A stretch of DNA of 64,000 nucleotides from VRUE01 sp963822295 (GCA_963822295.1 CAWGHD010000002.1:372001-436000); one strand, 5' to 3'; shown: positions 42,118 through 53,029, numbered from the stretch's first letter. Made by a program: numbers and translations. The notes: generated by a model not told the origin, from the sequence alone.

Positions 42118-43399
42118 GTGAGCCCGGCGAGGCCGACGCTGAAGGTCATCGGCCGCCGCCTCGACCCCGGCGACCACCGGCTGCGCGACTTCCTCACCCG
42201 GGCCGCGCAGCCCTACGAGTGGTTCGAGGCGGGGAGCCCGGAGGCCGAGAAGCTGATCCGCGAGCGCGATGCGGAGGGGGTCGAGCTGCCGATCGTGATC
42301 GACGGGAGCGAGATGATCGTCGCGGCGACGATCGAGGGGCTGGCGGCCTCCTGGGGAGCCACCGCCGCACCGGCCAAGTCGAATTACGACCTGATCGTCG
42401 TCGGCGGCGGCCCGGCCGGGCTGGCGGCGGCCGTCTACGCCGCCTCCGATGGCCTCTCGACCGTCCTGCTCGAGCGCGAGGTGCCGGGCGGGCAGGCCTC
42501 GCAGACCTCGATGATCGAGAACTTCTTCGGCTTTCCCGAGGGGATCGGCGGCGCCGAGCTGGCGCGCCTGGCCGGCCGCCAGGCGGAGCAGCTTCGGCGC
42601 CGAGTTGCTGCTCCTGCGGGAGACCGAGAGCGGCCGCCACGACGGCGTTGAGATGTTCACGGTCGGCGTCACCGGCGGCCACGAGGTTTCCGCCCCGGTT
42701 GTGATCGCCGCCTCGGGGATGGACTGGAGGCGGCTCGAGGTCGAGGGGGTCGAGGAGCTGCTCGGCCGCGGCGTCTACTACGGCGCCGGGCGCAGCGAGG
42801 CGAGCCAGTGCGGTGGCGACGACGTGGTCGTCGTCGGCGCCGGCAACTCGGCCGGCCAGGCGGCGATGTTCCTCGGCAACGCGGGGGCGCGGGTGAAGAT
42901 GGTGGTCCGCGGCGAGAGCCTCGCCAAGTCGATGTCGGCCTACCTGGTCGCGCGGATCGCGGACCATCCGCAGATCGAGGTGCGGCTGCGCACGGAGGTG
43001 GTCGCTGTCGAAGAGGACGACGGCCGGCTGGTGGCCGTGGACGTCGAGGAGGCCGGCGGTGCGCTCGAGCGGCTGCCGGCGACGGCGCTCTTCATCTGCA
43101 TCGGCGGGCAGCCCTGCACCGACTGGGCGGGCGACTCCGGGGTCCGCGTCGGTCCGGCCGGATTCGTCCTCACCGGCCCCGACCTCCTGCGCGACGGCAG
43201 GCGGCCCGACGAGTGGCCGCTGGACCGCGACCCGCTGGCGCTGGAGACCAGCATTCCCCGCCTGTTCGCCGCCGGCGACGTCCGCCACGGCTCGACCAAG
43301 CGGGTCGGGGGCGCCGTCGGCGACGGCGCGATGGCGGTCGCCCTCGCCCACCGCAGCCTCGAAGAGCCGCTGCAGGCCGGGCAGGGCGAGAAGCTCTAG
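42118..43399 (+). CDS. Thioredoxin-reductase-like flavoprotein with Grx-like N-domain (one frame break)
   Basis: A flavoprotein of about 427 residues. Residues 1-80 (LKVIGRRLDPGDHRLRDFL, ELPIVIDGSEMIVAAT) resemble a glutaredoxin/thioredoxin fold without its CxxC. The FAD motif DLIVVGGGPAGLAAAVYAA, then PGGQASQTSMIENFFGFPEG and the NADPH motif VVVVGAGNSAGQAAMFLG follow, ending with RLFAAGDVRHGSTKRVGGAVGDG. No CxxC lies before the NADPH motif, where classic TrxB has it; only one Cys is seen (ASQCGGDD). The frame changes once near 42597. It matches proteins annotated as fused response-regulator/thioredoxin reductase but without the receiver domain. Confidence 0.82.
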
Positions 43400-45294
43400 T
43401 CGGGGGTGACGATCGCGAAGCCGGGGTCGGGCTCGTCGAGCAGCCCGAGCAGCTCGCCGAGCTTCGCCCCGTCGCCCTCGACCCGGAGGCGGCCGCTCTC
43501 GGCGAGCTCGCCGATGTCCGCTGTTTTCAGGAGCAGCTCGTCGAGCGCCCCCCGCGCGACGACGAGGCCGGCGTCCGCCGCGGGGTCGTGCCGGCCGGCC
43601 CGGTGGCTGAGGACGCCGTTCCGCAGGGTCAGCGCGTGCTCGGAGTCGGGGTCTGTGACGACCCAGTCGATCCGCAGCCGCTGCTCCCAGGCGCGCGGCC
43701 CGTCGAGGCGGATCGCCATCGCGTCGAGCAGCTGGGCGACGCTGAGGTTGGCGACGATGTCGCGCGGCGCGGTCGCGGTCGGCGTTCCCGTCACGCCGTC
43801 GCGCAGCTCCTGCGCGCCCATCAGGAAGAAGTTGCGCCAGGTCGCGTTCTCGGCCCCGTAGCCGAGCTGCTCGAGCGCGTCGGCCTGCAGCTCCCTCGCC
43901 TCCTCGTTGGCGGGGTCGGCGAAGACGACGTGGCCGACCACCTCCGCCACCCAGCGGTAGTCGCCCGCCTCGAAGCACTCGCGGGCCCTGGCCAGCACCG
44001 CCTCGGCGCCGCCCATGAACTCGACGTGGCGCCGCGCCCGCTCGACCGGTGGGTGCTCCCAGAGGTGCGCCGGGTTGCCGTCGAACCAGCCCATGTAGCG
44101 CTGGTAGATCGCCTTCGTGTTGTGGCTGGTCGAGCCGTAGTACTCGCGGCAGTGCCACTCGGAGGCGAGGCTCGGCGGCAGCTCGATCTCCTCGGCGATC
44201 TCCGGCCCGGTCAGCCCTCGGTTGAGGAGTCGCAGGGTCTGGTCGTGGAGGTAGGAGTAGAGGTCGCGCTGCTTCTCGAGCAGGTCGGCGATCCGCTCGC
44301 GCCCCCAGGCCGGCCAGTGGTGGCCGGAGAACATCACCTCCGAGTCCTCGCCGAAGAGCTCGATCGCCTCGTCCAGGTAGTGGGCCCAGACCCGCGGGTC
44401 GCGGACCAGGGCGCCGCGCGGGGTGAGGATGTTGTGCATGGAGCGGGCGACGTTGTCGGCGATGCAGAGGACGCGGGCGTCGGGGAAGTGGACGTTCATC
44501 TCGGCCGGCGCCTCGGTCCCGGGCGTCAGCTGGAAGCGCATGCGGACGCCGTCGACCGTCTCCTCCTGGCCGGTCTCGGCTATCTCGAGGTTGGGCGGGA
44601 TCAGCGTCAGCGTGCCCAGCGAGGTCGTCATCCCCAGGCCGGAGCCGACCTGGCCGTCGGCGCCGCGGCCGAGCAGAGCCCCGTACATGTAGCCGGCGCG
44701 CCGGCCCATCGCGGTGCCGGCGAAGACGTTCTCGCTGACCGCGTGGTGGAGGAAGCCGGAGGGGGCGAGGATCGGGACGCTCCCGGAGGACGCCTGCTCC
44801 TCGGTCAGCACACCGCGGGCGCCGCCGAAATGGTCGACGTGGCTGTGGGTGTAGAGGAGGCCGGTCACGGCCCGCTCGCCGCGGTGCTCCCGGTAGAGCG
44901 CGAGCGCCGCCGCCGCGACCTCGGCGGAGACCAGCGGGTCGATCACGACGATCCCCTCGTCGCCCTCGACCACGTGCATGTTCGAGAGGTCGAAGCCGCG
45001 CAGCTGGAAGAAGCCGGGCGCCAGCTCGAAGAGGCCGGCGACCCGGTTCAGCTTGGCGAGCCGCCAGAGGGAGGGATGGACCGTGTCCGGCGCCTCGCCC
45101 TCGAGGAAGCCGTAGGACTCCATCTCCCAGACCGTGCGCCCACCCCGCCCCTCGATCCGCGCCGGGTCGATCGCGGCGATCAGGCCGCGGCTCGCCTCCT
45201 CCTGTTCGAGGTCCTCGCCGGGGGGCAGCGCGGCGCGCGCCTCCCGATTGCGGGCGGCGGTCGCCTCGGTCGCCGGCCTGCGTCGCGAGCCCAC
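43396..45294 (-). CDS. Alkylsulfatase-like metallo-beta-lactamase hydrolase
   Basis: A 632-residue protein of the SdsA1/YjcS group. The metallo-beta-lactamase domain has the zinc motif YTHSHVDHFGG near residue 150, IVVIDPLVSAEV before it and SGHHWPAWG later; a helical dimerisation domain (AIYQRYMGWFDGNPAHLWEH) and a C-terminal SCP2-like domain follow. Relatives hydrolyse primary alkyl sulfates such as dodecyl sulfate to the alcohol. There is no obvious signal peptide, unlike SdsA1. It lies two bases downstream of the 3-hydroxyacyl-CoA dehydrogenase, so it is the last gene of the leftward lipid operon. Confidence 0.88.
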   Translation of the reverse strand: MGSRRRPATEATAARNREARAALPPGEDLEQEEASRGLIAAIDPARIEGRGGRTVWEMESYGFLEGEAPDTVHPSLWRLAKLNRVAGLFELAPGFFQLRGFDLSNMHVVEGDEGIVVIDPLVSAEVAAAALALYREHRGERAVTGLLYTHSHVDHFGGARGVLTEEQASSGSVPILAPSGFLHHAVSENVFAGTAMGRRAGYMYGALLGRGADGQVGSGLGMTTSLGTLTLIPPNLEIAETGQEETVDGVRMRFQLTPGTEAPAEMNVHFPDARVLCIADNVARSMHNILTPRGALVRDPRVWAHYLDEAIELFGEDSEVMFSGHHWPAWGRERIADLLEKQRDLYSYLHDQTLRLLNRGLTGPEIAEEIELPPSLASEWHCREYYGSTSHNTKAIYQRYMGWFDGNPAHLWEHPPVERARRHVEFMGGAEAVLARARECFEAGDYRWVAEVVGHVVFADPANEEARELQADALEQLGYGAENATWRNFFLMGAQELRDGVTGTPTATAPRDIVANLSVAQLLDAMAIRLDGPRAWEQRLRIDWVVTDPDSEHALTLRNGVLSHRAGRHDPAADAGLVVARGALDELLLKTADIGELAESGRLRVEGDGAKLGELLGLLDEPDPGFAIVTPD

Positions 45295-45296
45295 GC

Positions 45297-46496
45297 TCAG
45301 CCTCCGCGGGCGGCGAGGAGCAGGCCGGGGGCGGGGCGGTAGGCGTCCCCGCCCGTCGCCTGGAGACGCTCGAGCAGGTCCACGGCGCGCTCGACGCCGA
45401 TCATCTCGGCGAACTCGACCGGCCCCAGCGGCCAGTTGAAGCCGAGCCGCATCGCGGTGTTCATGTCCTGCGGCGAGCCGACCTCCTCTTCGAGCGCGAA
45501 GGTCATCTCGTTGGCGATCTGGGCGACCAGGCGGGGGACGATCTCGGGGGCCGCCGGGTCGATCTTGGCGAGCTGCTCGGCGTCGAGGGTCGGCGCGGCG
45601 ATGCCGAGGTCGGGATCGGGCTCCCGGTGCGGCGTGCCCGGCTCGTAGGTGTAGAAGCCCCTGCCGTTCTTGCGGCCGAGCAGGCCCTCGCCGACCATCC
45701 GCTCCTGGATCTCGCTCGGGCGCCAGCGCTCGGGCTCACCGCCCTGGGCGAAGAAGGAGCGGGCGACGCTGAGGTTGACGTCGAGGCCGATCAGGTCGAT
45801 CAGCTCGAACGGCCCCATCCTGAAGCCGCCGCCGAGCCGCAGGGCGCGGTCGATCGTGGCGGCGTCGGCGACCCCCTCGGCGAGCATGCGCAGCGACTCG
45901 AGCGAGTAGGGGCGGGCGAGCCGGTTGGCGATGAACCCAGGACTGTCCTTGGCCCGGATCGGGGTTCGGCCCATGCGGTGCCCGACCTCGGTGGTCGCCT
46001 CGAGGGCGAGCTCGGATGACTCCGCGGTCGCCACCACCTCGACCAGCTTCATCAGCGCCGGCGGGTTGAAGAAGTGCATGCCGACCACGCGCTCGGGGTG
46101 CGGCGTCTCGGCGGCTATCTCGGCGACCGGCAGCGAGGAGGTGTTGGTGGCGAGGATCGCCTCCGGGCCGCAGGCCTCGGCCAGGGCGGCGAACAGCCCC
46201 CGCTTCAGCTCGACGTCCTCGGGCGCGGCCTCGATCACGAGGTCGCACTCCGCGAGCGCGCCGATCTCGTCCACCGGCTCCAGCCGGGTCCCCGCCTCCC
46301 GCGCCTCTTCGGCGCTCCAGAGATCGCGCTTGACGCCCTTCGCGAGCGACTCGACGACCCGCTCGCTCCCCGCCTCCAGCGCCTCGGCATCGGGGTCCTG
46401 AATCAGCGTCCGGTAGCCGCCGAGGCAGGCGAGCTGCGCGATCCCCGACCCCATCGTCCCGGCGCCGACCACCCCGACCGTCCCAATCTCATTCAC
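45297..46496 (-). CDS. 3-hydroxyacyl-CoA dehydrogenase
   Basis: A 399-residue NAD enzyme of beta-oxidation. The NAD motif VGVVGAGTMGSGIAQLAC is at the N-terminus; DLVIEAAPEDVELK, ATNTSSLPVAEIA and GMHFFNPPALMKLVEV (catalytic His) follow, then two 3-hydroxyacyl-CoA dehydrogenase C-terminal domains (SPGFIANRLARPY, EMIGLD-like segments). The duplicated C-terminal domain makes it longer than the human-type enzyme. GTG at 46496, preceded by GGGAGGA, is the best start; the open frame extends further upstream without a better one. Confidence 0.92.
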   Translation of the reverse strand: MNEIGTVGVVGAGTMGSGIAQLACLGGYRTLIQDPDAEALEAGSERVVESLAKGVKRDLWSAEEAREAGTRLEPVDEIGALAECDLVIEAAPEDVELKRGLFAALAEACGPEAILATNTSSLPVAEIAAETPHPERVVGMHFFNPPALMKLVEVVATAESSELALEATTEVGHRMGRTPIRAKDSPGFIANRLARPYSLESLRMLAEGVADAATIDRALRLGGGFRMGPFELIDLIGLDVNLSVARSFFAQGGEPERWRPSEIQERMVGEGLLGRKNGRGFYTYEPGTPHREPDPDLGIAAPTLDAEQLAKIDPAAPEIVPRLVAQIANEMTFALEEEVGSPQDMNTAMRLGFNWPLGPVEFAEMIGVERAVDLLERLQATGGDAYRPAPGLLLAARGG

Positions 46497-46539
46497 TGGC
46501 GACTTTTCCTCCCCATAGACAGGACAACTCGCCACTCGA

Positions 46540-47031
46540 TCATGGCGCGGGCGGGTTCTCGCCGTCCCAGTAGTCGGCGGCCTGGTCGCGGCGATAGGTC
46601 TCGTAGATGTCGTCGTCGGCTTCGTCGCCGCCCGGGGGGCGGGTTCCCGCCAGGACCTTGCCGGAGTCGGGGTAGACGGACACCTCCGGGGCGTTCATCT
46701 CGCTGACGACGAGGACCCGGACCGGCTGCTCGCTCCGGTTCATCACCTGATGGGCGCCGTCGTGGCCGGTCCGGAAGGACACCATCTCTCCCGGCTCCAG
46801 CTCGCGCCAGCCGGCCTGCGTCCTCAGGCTCGGCCGCCCCTCGACGACGATCAGGAGCTCCTCGTTGGCGAAATGCGCGTGGAAGGGGAAGGTCGCCTGG
46901 CCCGGAGGAAGCTCGTAGAGGCTGGCGCCGAGGCGCTCACCGCCGGCCTGCCCACCGAGCTTTGCCCGGCGATGGGTGAAGCCCGGGCGCTCGCTCTCGG
47001 CGTCCCACTCCGGGTCGAAGAGGTTGGCCAT
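46540..47031 (-). CDS. Cupin-domain protein
   Basis: A 163-residue protein with one cupin barrel: LPPGQATFPFHAHFANEELL holds two His and a Glu of the metal site, and HDGAHQVMNRSEQPVRVLVV the second motif. Cupins range from enzymes to sugar-binding proteins; no specific activity can be assigned. It begins one base after the enoyl-CoA hydratase stop and precedes the 3-hydroxyacyl-CoA dehydrogenase in the same operon. Confidence 0.85.
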   Translation of the reverse strand: MANLFDPEWDAESERPGFTHRRAKLGGQAGGERLGASLYELPPGQATFPFHAHFANEELLIVVEGRPSLRTQAGWRELEPGEMVSFRTGHDGAHQVMNRSEQPVRVLVVSEMNAPEVSVYPDSGKVLAGTRPPGGDEADDDIYETYRRDQAADYWDGENPPAP

Positions 47032-47802
47032 CTACTTCCCCTCGAATTTCGGCTCGCGCTTCTCGAGGAAGGCCCGCATGCCCTCGACCCGATCCTCGGT
47101 CGCCATCGCCAGCTCGTAGAGGCGGCGCTCGCTCTCGATCCCGGCGCTGAGCGCGGTCTCGTCGGCGGCGATCACCGCCTGCTTGCCGAGCCGCGCCGCG
47201 ATCGGCGGCCGTTCGGCGACGGTGCGGGCCAGGTCCATCGCCTCCTCCAGCCAGCGGCCCTTCTTCACGACCTTGTTGACGAGGCCCATCTGGTGGGCCA
47301 TCTCGGCGTCGAAGCGGCGGCCGGTGAGCACGTACTCCATCGCCCGCTGCTTGCCGAGCACCCGGGCGAGGCGCTGGGAGCCGCCGCCGCCGGGGATGAT
47401 CCCGAGCGTGATCTCCGGCTGTCCGAAGATGGCTTTGTCGGAGGCGACGATCATGTCGCAGGCGAGCGCCAGCTCGCAGCCGCCGCCGAGGGCGTAGCCG
47501 GAGACCGCGGCGACAAGGGGGGTCTTCACCGCCGCGACCCGCCGCCAGAAGGAGGCGGCGGGATGGCGCAGCGCCTCGGCGAAGCTGCGCTCGCTCATCG
47601 CCTTGATGTCGGCGCCCGCCGCGAAGACCTCGTCGGAGCCGGCGATCACGACGCAGCGGACATCGGGGTCGGGGTCGAGGCGCTCGAGCTCGGAGGCGAT
47701 CTCCTCCATCATCTCCGGCGAGAGCGCGTTGCGCGCCTCCGGCCGGTTCAGGCGCAGCAGCGCGACGTGGCCGTCGATCGAGGTCTCGACCAGGCCGCTC
47801 AC
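47032..47802 (-). CDS. Enoyl-CoA hydratase
   Basis: A 256-residue crotonase. NALSPEMMEEIASEL, FAAGADIKAMSE and YALGGGCELALACDMIVAS are the oxyanion-hole and core motifs, and FGQPEITLGIIPGGGGSQRLARVLG contains both catalytic Glu positions. It hydrates trans-2-enoyl-CoA, the step between the acyl-CoA dehydrogenase and the 3-hydroxyacyl-CoA dehydrogenase encoded on either side. It is seven bases downstream of the former and directly abuts the cupin gene. Confidence 0.92.
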   Translation of the reverse strand: MSGLVETSIDGHVALLRLNRPEARNALSPEMMEEIASELERLDPDPDVRCVVIAGSDEVFAAGADIKAMSERSFAEALRHPAASFWRRVAAVKTPLVAAVSGYALGGGCELALACDMIVASDKAIFGQPEITLGIIPGGGGSQRLARVLGKQRAMEYVLTGRRFDAEMAHQMGLVNKVVKKGRWLEEAMDLARTVAERPPIAARLGKQAVIAADETALSAGIESERRLYELAMATEDRVEGMRAFLEKREPKFEGK

Positions 47803-47809
47803 CGGCGGC

Positions 47810-48979
47810 TCAGGCCTCCACCATCGGAGTCATCGCGTTGATCCCGGTCGCCGCCCGCCCGATGATCATCTTCTGGATCTGGGAGGTGCCCTCGTAGAGG
47901 GTCGTGACCCGCGCGTCGCGCAGGTAGCGCTCCACCGGGTAGTCGTCGACGTAGCCGGCGCCGCCGTGGACCTGGATCGCGAGGTTCGCGCATTCGACCG
48001 CCGACTCGGTCGCGTAGAGCTTCGCGACCGAGGTCTCCAGCGTGTTCAGCTTGCCTTCGTCCTTGAGCGCGCCGGCCCGGTAGACGAGCATCCGCGAGGC
48101 GTCGCGCTTGACGATCATGTCGGCGATCATCTCCTGGACGAGCTGGAAGCGGGCGAGGGGGACGCCGAACTGTTCGCGCTCCTTGGAGTAGGCGACCGAA
48201 GCTTCGACGCAGCCCTCGCAGATGCCGACGCAGCCGGCGGCGACGCTGTAGCGGCCGTTGTCGAGCGCGCTCATCGCGACCTTGAAGCCGTCGCCGATGC
48301 CGCCAAGCATCGCGTCCTCGCCGACCTCGACGCCGTCGAGCGAGATCTCGCCCGTGTCGGAGGAGCGCAGCCCGAGCTTGCCGTGGATCTCCTGCGTGGT
48401 GAATCCCTCGCTCGCGGTCGGGACGAGGAAGCAGGCGAGGCCCTTGTGCTTCTTCTCGGGGTCGGTCTGGGCGAAGATCAGCGCCACCTCGGAGAAGTTG
48501 GCGAGGGAGATCCACATCTTCTGGCCGCTGATCGACCAGCCGGAGTCGGTCTTCGTCGCCCGCGTCCGCAGGTTGGCGGCGTCGGAGCCGGTGTCGGGCT
48601 CGGTCAGCCCGAAGCAGCCGAGCCACTCGCCCGAGCAGAGGTTGGGCAGCCACCTCTGCTTCTGCTCCTCGGTTCCCCACTTCTCGATCGAGCCCGCCAC
48701 GAGCGAGGTCTGCACGGAGACGACGGTGCGCGCCGAGGAGTCGGCGCGGCCGACCTGTTCGACGATCAGCCCGTAGCCCAGGTAGTCGAGCCCGCGGCCG
48801 CCGTACTCTTCGGCGACCGGCGCCCCGAGGTAGCCGACCTCGCCCAGCTTGCCGGCCAGCTCGCGGTCGAAGCGGGCGGCGCGGTCGTTCTCCTTCACCC
48901 GCGGCGTTATCTCCTTGTCGGCGAATTCACGCGCGGTTTCGGAGATCAGGAGCTGCTCGTCGCTGAGCTGGAAGTCCAT
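47810..48979 (-). CDS. Acyl-CoA dehydrogenase
   Basis: A 389-residue flavoenzyme for the first oxidation of acyl-CoA. GCFGLTEPDTGSDAANLRT is the first family signature, KMWISLANFSEVALIFAQTD the FAD/substrate region, and QVHGGAGYVDDYPVERYLRD the second signature with YEGTSQIQKMIIGR; the catalytic Glu is expected in YEGTS. Chain-length preference cannot be read. It is the second or third gene of the leftward lipid operon. Confidence 0.94.
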   Translation of the reverse strand: MDFQLSDEQLLISETAREFADKEITPRVKENDRAARFDRELAGKLGEVGYLGAPVAEEYGGRGLDYLGYGLIVEQVGRADSSARTVVSVQTSLVAGSIEKWGTEEQKQRWLPNLCSGEWLGCFGLTEPDTGSDAANLRTRATKTDSGWSISGQKMWISLANFSEVALIFAQTDPEKKHKGLACFLVPTASEGFTTQEIHGKLGLRSSDTGEISLDGVEVGEDAMLGGIGDGFKVAMSALDNGRYSVAAGCVGICEGCVEASVAYSKEREQFGVPLARFQLVQEMIADMIVKRDASRMLVYRAGALKDEGKLNTLETSVAKLYATESAVECANLAIQVHGGAGYVDDYPVERYLRDARVTTLYEGTSQIQKMIIGRAATGINAMTPMVEA

Positions 48980-49012
48980 CTCACCTTCGCTTTCGTTCTG
49001 CGGGTCGGGTTC

Positions 49013-49807
49013 TCACGGGAGTTCGCGTCCAAGGGTCTCGGCAAACGCTTCCTGGGCCTCGAGCGTGCGCGGCCCCGGGACGGCGGCGAGCTCGCCGCCG
49101 TCGATCGCGGAGACGGCCTGGATCTCCCGCGTGGTCGAGGCGAGGAAGGCCTCGCCCGCGGCGCGCAGGTCGTCCACGGGCCAGGTCCCCTCTTCGACCT
49201 GGAGCGCCTTGACCAGGCGGTCGCGGGTGATCGACTCCAGCACCCCCGAGTCGAGCGCCGGGGTGCGCAGGCCGCCCTGCGGCGAGACCCAGAAGACCGA
49301 GGACGTCGGCGGCTCGAGCACGGTGCCGTCGGGCCTGACCAGGACCGCCTCGTCGGCGCCGGTCCCTTTGGCGATCCTGGTCGCCTGCATGTTGGCGGCG
49401 TAGGAGAGCGACTTGACCCCGTTGAGGATGACGCTCGGCGAGTAGGTGACCGTCGCCAGGCGCACGCTCGCGTCGTGTGGGGGAAGGGGCTCGGTGGCGG
49501 CGATCCGCCGGCCGCCGCGGGTGACGATCAGGCGCAGCTGCCCGTCGGCGTCGCCGAGGGTGGCGAGCAGCGCCTCGATCTCGGCTTCCAGCGAGAGCCG
49601 GTCGAACTCGAGCTCGATCGCGGCGCCGGAGCGGGCGAGGCGGTCGACGTGGTCGCGGAGGGCGAACGGACGGCCCCCGTAGAGGCGGATCACCTCGAAG
49701 GCGCCGTCGCCGCGATAGAGCCCGTCGTCGCGGAGCGGGACCATCGCCTCGGCGGTCGGCGTGATCTTTCCGTCGACGCTCGCAAGCTCTCTGAATTCGC
49801 TCCCCAT
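49013..49807 (-). CDS. Class IV aminotransferase-fold PLP enzyme
   Basis: A 264-residue fold-type IV PLP protein, the group that includes branched-chain aminotransferase, D-amino acid aminotransferase and 4-amino-4-deoxychorismate lyase. MVPLRDDGLYRGDGAFEVIRL is the N-terminal motif; LNGVKSLSYAANM carries the PLP Lys, and GADEAVLVRPDGTVLEPPTSS the conserved second block. Length is closer to the lyase and D-aminotransferase members than to IlvE. Its place within a fatty-acid operon is odd and gives no clear substrate. Confidence 0.85.
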   Translation of the reverse strand: MGSEFRELASVDGKITPTAEAMVPLRDDGLYRGDGAFEVIRLYGGRPFALRDHVDRLARSGAAIELEFDRLSLEAEIEALLATLGDADGQLRLIVTRGGRRIAATEPLPPHDASVRLATVTYSPSVILNGVKSLSYAANMQATRIAKGTGADEAVLVRPDGTVLEPPTSSVFWVSPQGGLRTPALDSGVLESITRDRLVKALQVEEGTWPVDDLRAAGEAFLASTTREIQAVSAIDGGELAAVPGPRTLEAQEAFAETLGRELP

Positions 49808-49819
49808 AGCGCGGCGAGG

Positions 49820-51127
49820 CTATCTATTTGGCAATGCGGGTGGCTTACGGCGGCGCACCAGCTCGCCCGCCAGCGCCCGCGCCTCGCCGAGGATCTGCCG
49901 CCGCTGTCCCCGTCCCTCGCGGAGCCCTTCGACGAGCGCCGAGATGGAGAGCCTGGGGCTGAACAGCCCGGAGGGCGGGATTTCGTGGTTGAGCACATGC
50001 AGCAGCCCCTCGACCAGCTCCGGGTCGGCGGCGAAGCGCCGCTCGACGACGCGCGAGAGCAGCGGCGCCCGGCCGGGGTTGGCCATGTCCTGGGCGAACC
50101 AGTACATCTCCCAGGCGTCCCGGTCGCGCCACTCCCACCACTCGCGCAGCACCTCGTCGGGGTCCTCGGAGCCGCCCAGAGCCCGCTCGATCGCCTTCGT
50201 GAGGGCGACGGCCTGGCGCAGGGCGTCCGCGATCCCCTGGCCGGGCGTCGGGTCCTTGAAGTGGCCGGCGTCGCCGACCAGCGCCCACCCCGGCCCGGCG
50301 GACTCGCGGAAGAACCCGTCCAGGCGCGACATCATCCGCACCGGACCGACCCGCTTGGCGGCGCCGATGTGGTCGCGCAGCTCCGGCCAGGAGGCAAGCC
50401 CCTCGTCGAAGTGGCGGTCGCGGTCGCCGCGGAACTGTCCGTGTTGGCCGACGGGCGGCACGACGGCGGCGAGGAAGAGGTTCGAGTCGGTCGGGCTGGC
50501 GAGGAAGGCGTGCTCGCCGACCCGACCCAGCCAGACGCTGTTGTCCCCCGGCACCCCCTCGTAATAGCCCCAGGTGAAGATGCGGCGGGCGGGGGACTTC
50601 GCGTACTCGGCGGCGCCGAGCAGGCGCGCGACGGTGGAGCGGGCGCCGTCGGCGCCGACCACGAGCGGTGCGTGGATCCGTCCTACGGAGGTCTCGACGC
50701 CGGCGATCCGCCCGTCGGACTCGACCAGGCCGGTCACGTTGGTCCCCGTGCGCACCTCGACGCCGGCGGCCTCGGCCGCTTCGAGCAGGATCGCGTCGAG
50801 GGTCACGCGGCGCACGTTCAGCATCGGGGCCCCGACCCTGCGGTCGAAGTCGCGGACCTCGATCCGCACCTCGTCGAAGGCGAGCAGTGCGTTCTCGACC
50901 GGCTCGGTGACGGCGAGCAGGCGCTGCTTGACGCCGAGCTGCTCGAGGATCGCGACCCCGCAGGGCTGAATCCCGTGGGTGGAGGGCGTGTCGCTGGGGA
51001 AGGTGGCCCGATCGAGGAGGCAGACCCTGAGGCCGGCCCGGACGAGCATCGTCGCCAGTGGCGACCCGGCGCAGCGCGCGCCGACGACGATGACGTCGAA
51101 GCCCCTCGCTTTTCTGTCTTGTAACAC
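49820..51127 (-). CDS. FAD-dependent oxidoreductase of the geranylgeranyl-reductase/hydroxylase type
   Basis: A 435-residue flavoprotein. FDVIVVGARCAGSPLATMLVRAG is the dinucleotide motif, LVVGADGARSTVARLLG the DG motif and VGDAGHFKDPTPGQGIADALRQA the FAD ribityl-binding motif of the PHBH/GGR superfamily. Reactions range from ring hydroxylation to prenyl double-bond reduction. An ATG at 51151 is in frame but would overlap the divergent TetR start, so GTG 51127 (VLQDRKARGF) is more plausible. It heads the leftward operon and faces the TetR gene. Confidence 0.85.
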   Translation of the reverse strand: MLQDRKARGFDVIVVGARCAGSPLATMLVRAGLRVCLLDRATFPSDTPSTHGIQPCGVAILEQLGVKQRLLAVTEPVENALLAFDEVRIEVRDFDRRVGAPMLNVRRVTLDAILLEAAEAAGVEVRTGTNVTGLVESDGRIAGVETSVGRIHAPLVVGADGARSTVARLLGAAEYAKSPARRIFTWGYYEGVPGDNSVWLGRVGEHAFLASPTDSNLFLAAVVPPVGQHGQFRGDRDRHFDEGLASWPELRDHIGAAKRVGPVRMMSRLDGFFRESAGPGWALVGDAGHFKDPTPGQGIADALRQAVALTKAIERALGGSEDPDEVLREWWEWRDRDAWEMYWFAQDMANPGRAPLLSRVVERRFAADPELVEGLLHVLNHEIPPSGLFSPRLSISALVEGLREGRGQRRQILGEARALAGELVRRRKPPALPNR

Positions 51128-51149
51128 TGTTATAACTATGATACTACCC

Positions 51150-51829
51150 ATGCCGCCATCGCCGAAACCCAGCCGTGACGACCAGCGCCTGCGCCTGATC
51201 GAGGCCTCGGCGCGCCTGCTGGAGGAGTCGGGGCCCGAGGCGCTGCGGGCGCGAACCCTGACGGCGGAGATCGGCGCCTCGACGCAGGCGCTCTACACCC
51301 TCTTCGGCGGCATGCCCGGCCTCTTCGAGGCGATCGCCGACGAGGGCTTCGATCGCCTCACCGGGCAGGTCGAATCGGTTCCACTGGGCGACGACCCGGT
51401 CGCCGATTTCTTCGCGCAGGGCTGGGCGTACGGGGAATGGGCGTTAAGCAACCCGCAGCTCTATCGCTTCATGTTCGGCATCACCGGCGGCGGCCTGCGC
51501 CGGCACGCCGGCCTCGAAATGGACGTGTCCGGGGCGGTGGCCAGCTCACCCGAGGCGCAGGCCGCGATCGACGTGATGGTGCGCTCGATGGGCCGGATCG
51601 TGGACGCGGGGCGCATCCGGCCGGTCGATCCGGTCCTCGCCTCCGGTCAGTTCCTCAGCGCCACCCACGGCTACGTCCTGCTCGCGATCGCCGGCGTCTT
51701 CAGCGCGGACGACGGCCTCGCCGTGGCGCGCTCGATGGGCGTCAACCTGATGGTCGGCCTCGGTGACGACCCGGAGGAGGCAGGCCGTTCGATGGGCGCG
51801 GTCGAGGCTGCGAAAGCGGCGGGGGCCCG

Positions 51830-51833
<4 letters not shown>
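51150..51833 (+). CDS. TetR-family regulator
   Basis: A 227-residue repressor-type protein. The N-terminal helix-turn-helix domain reads RLIEASARLLEESGPEALRA and TLTAEIGASTQALYTLFGG; the C-terminal ligand domain has a WHG-type pattern (PQLYRFMFGITGGG). It is divergent from the FAD-enzyme operon with only about 22 bases between starts, and convergent with the thiolase, whose stop overlaps its own. The A/T-rich patch at 51119-51149 would hold the operator and both promoters. A fatty acyl-CoA-type ligand is a reasonable guess from context. Confidence 0.92.

Positions 51834-53029
<1,196 letters not shown>

Noticed and set aside
47603..51124. A rightward open frame of more than 1100 codons opposite the lipid operon
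   Set aside because: It is antisense to five well-supported genes, has no family motifs, and long antisense frames are expected where third codon positions are nearly all G or C.
51119..51149. A clean TetR operator between the regulator and the FAD enzyme
   Set aside because: The patch is A/T-rich and surely holds the promoters, but I could not find a convincing inverted repeat, so no operator is called.
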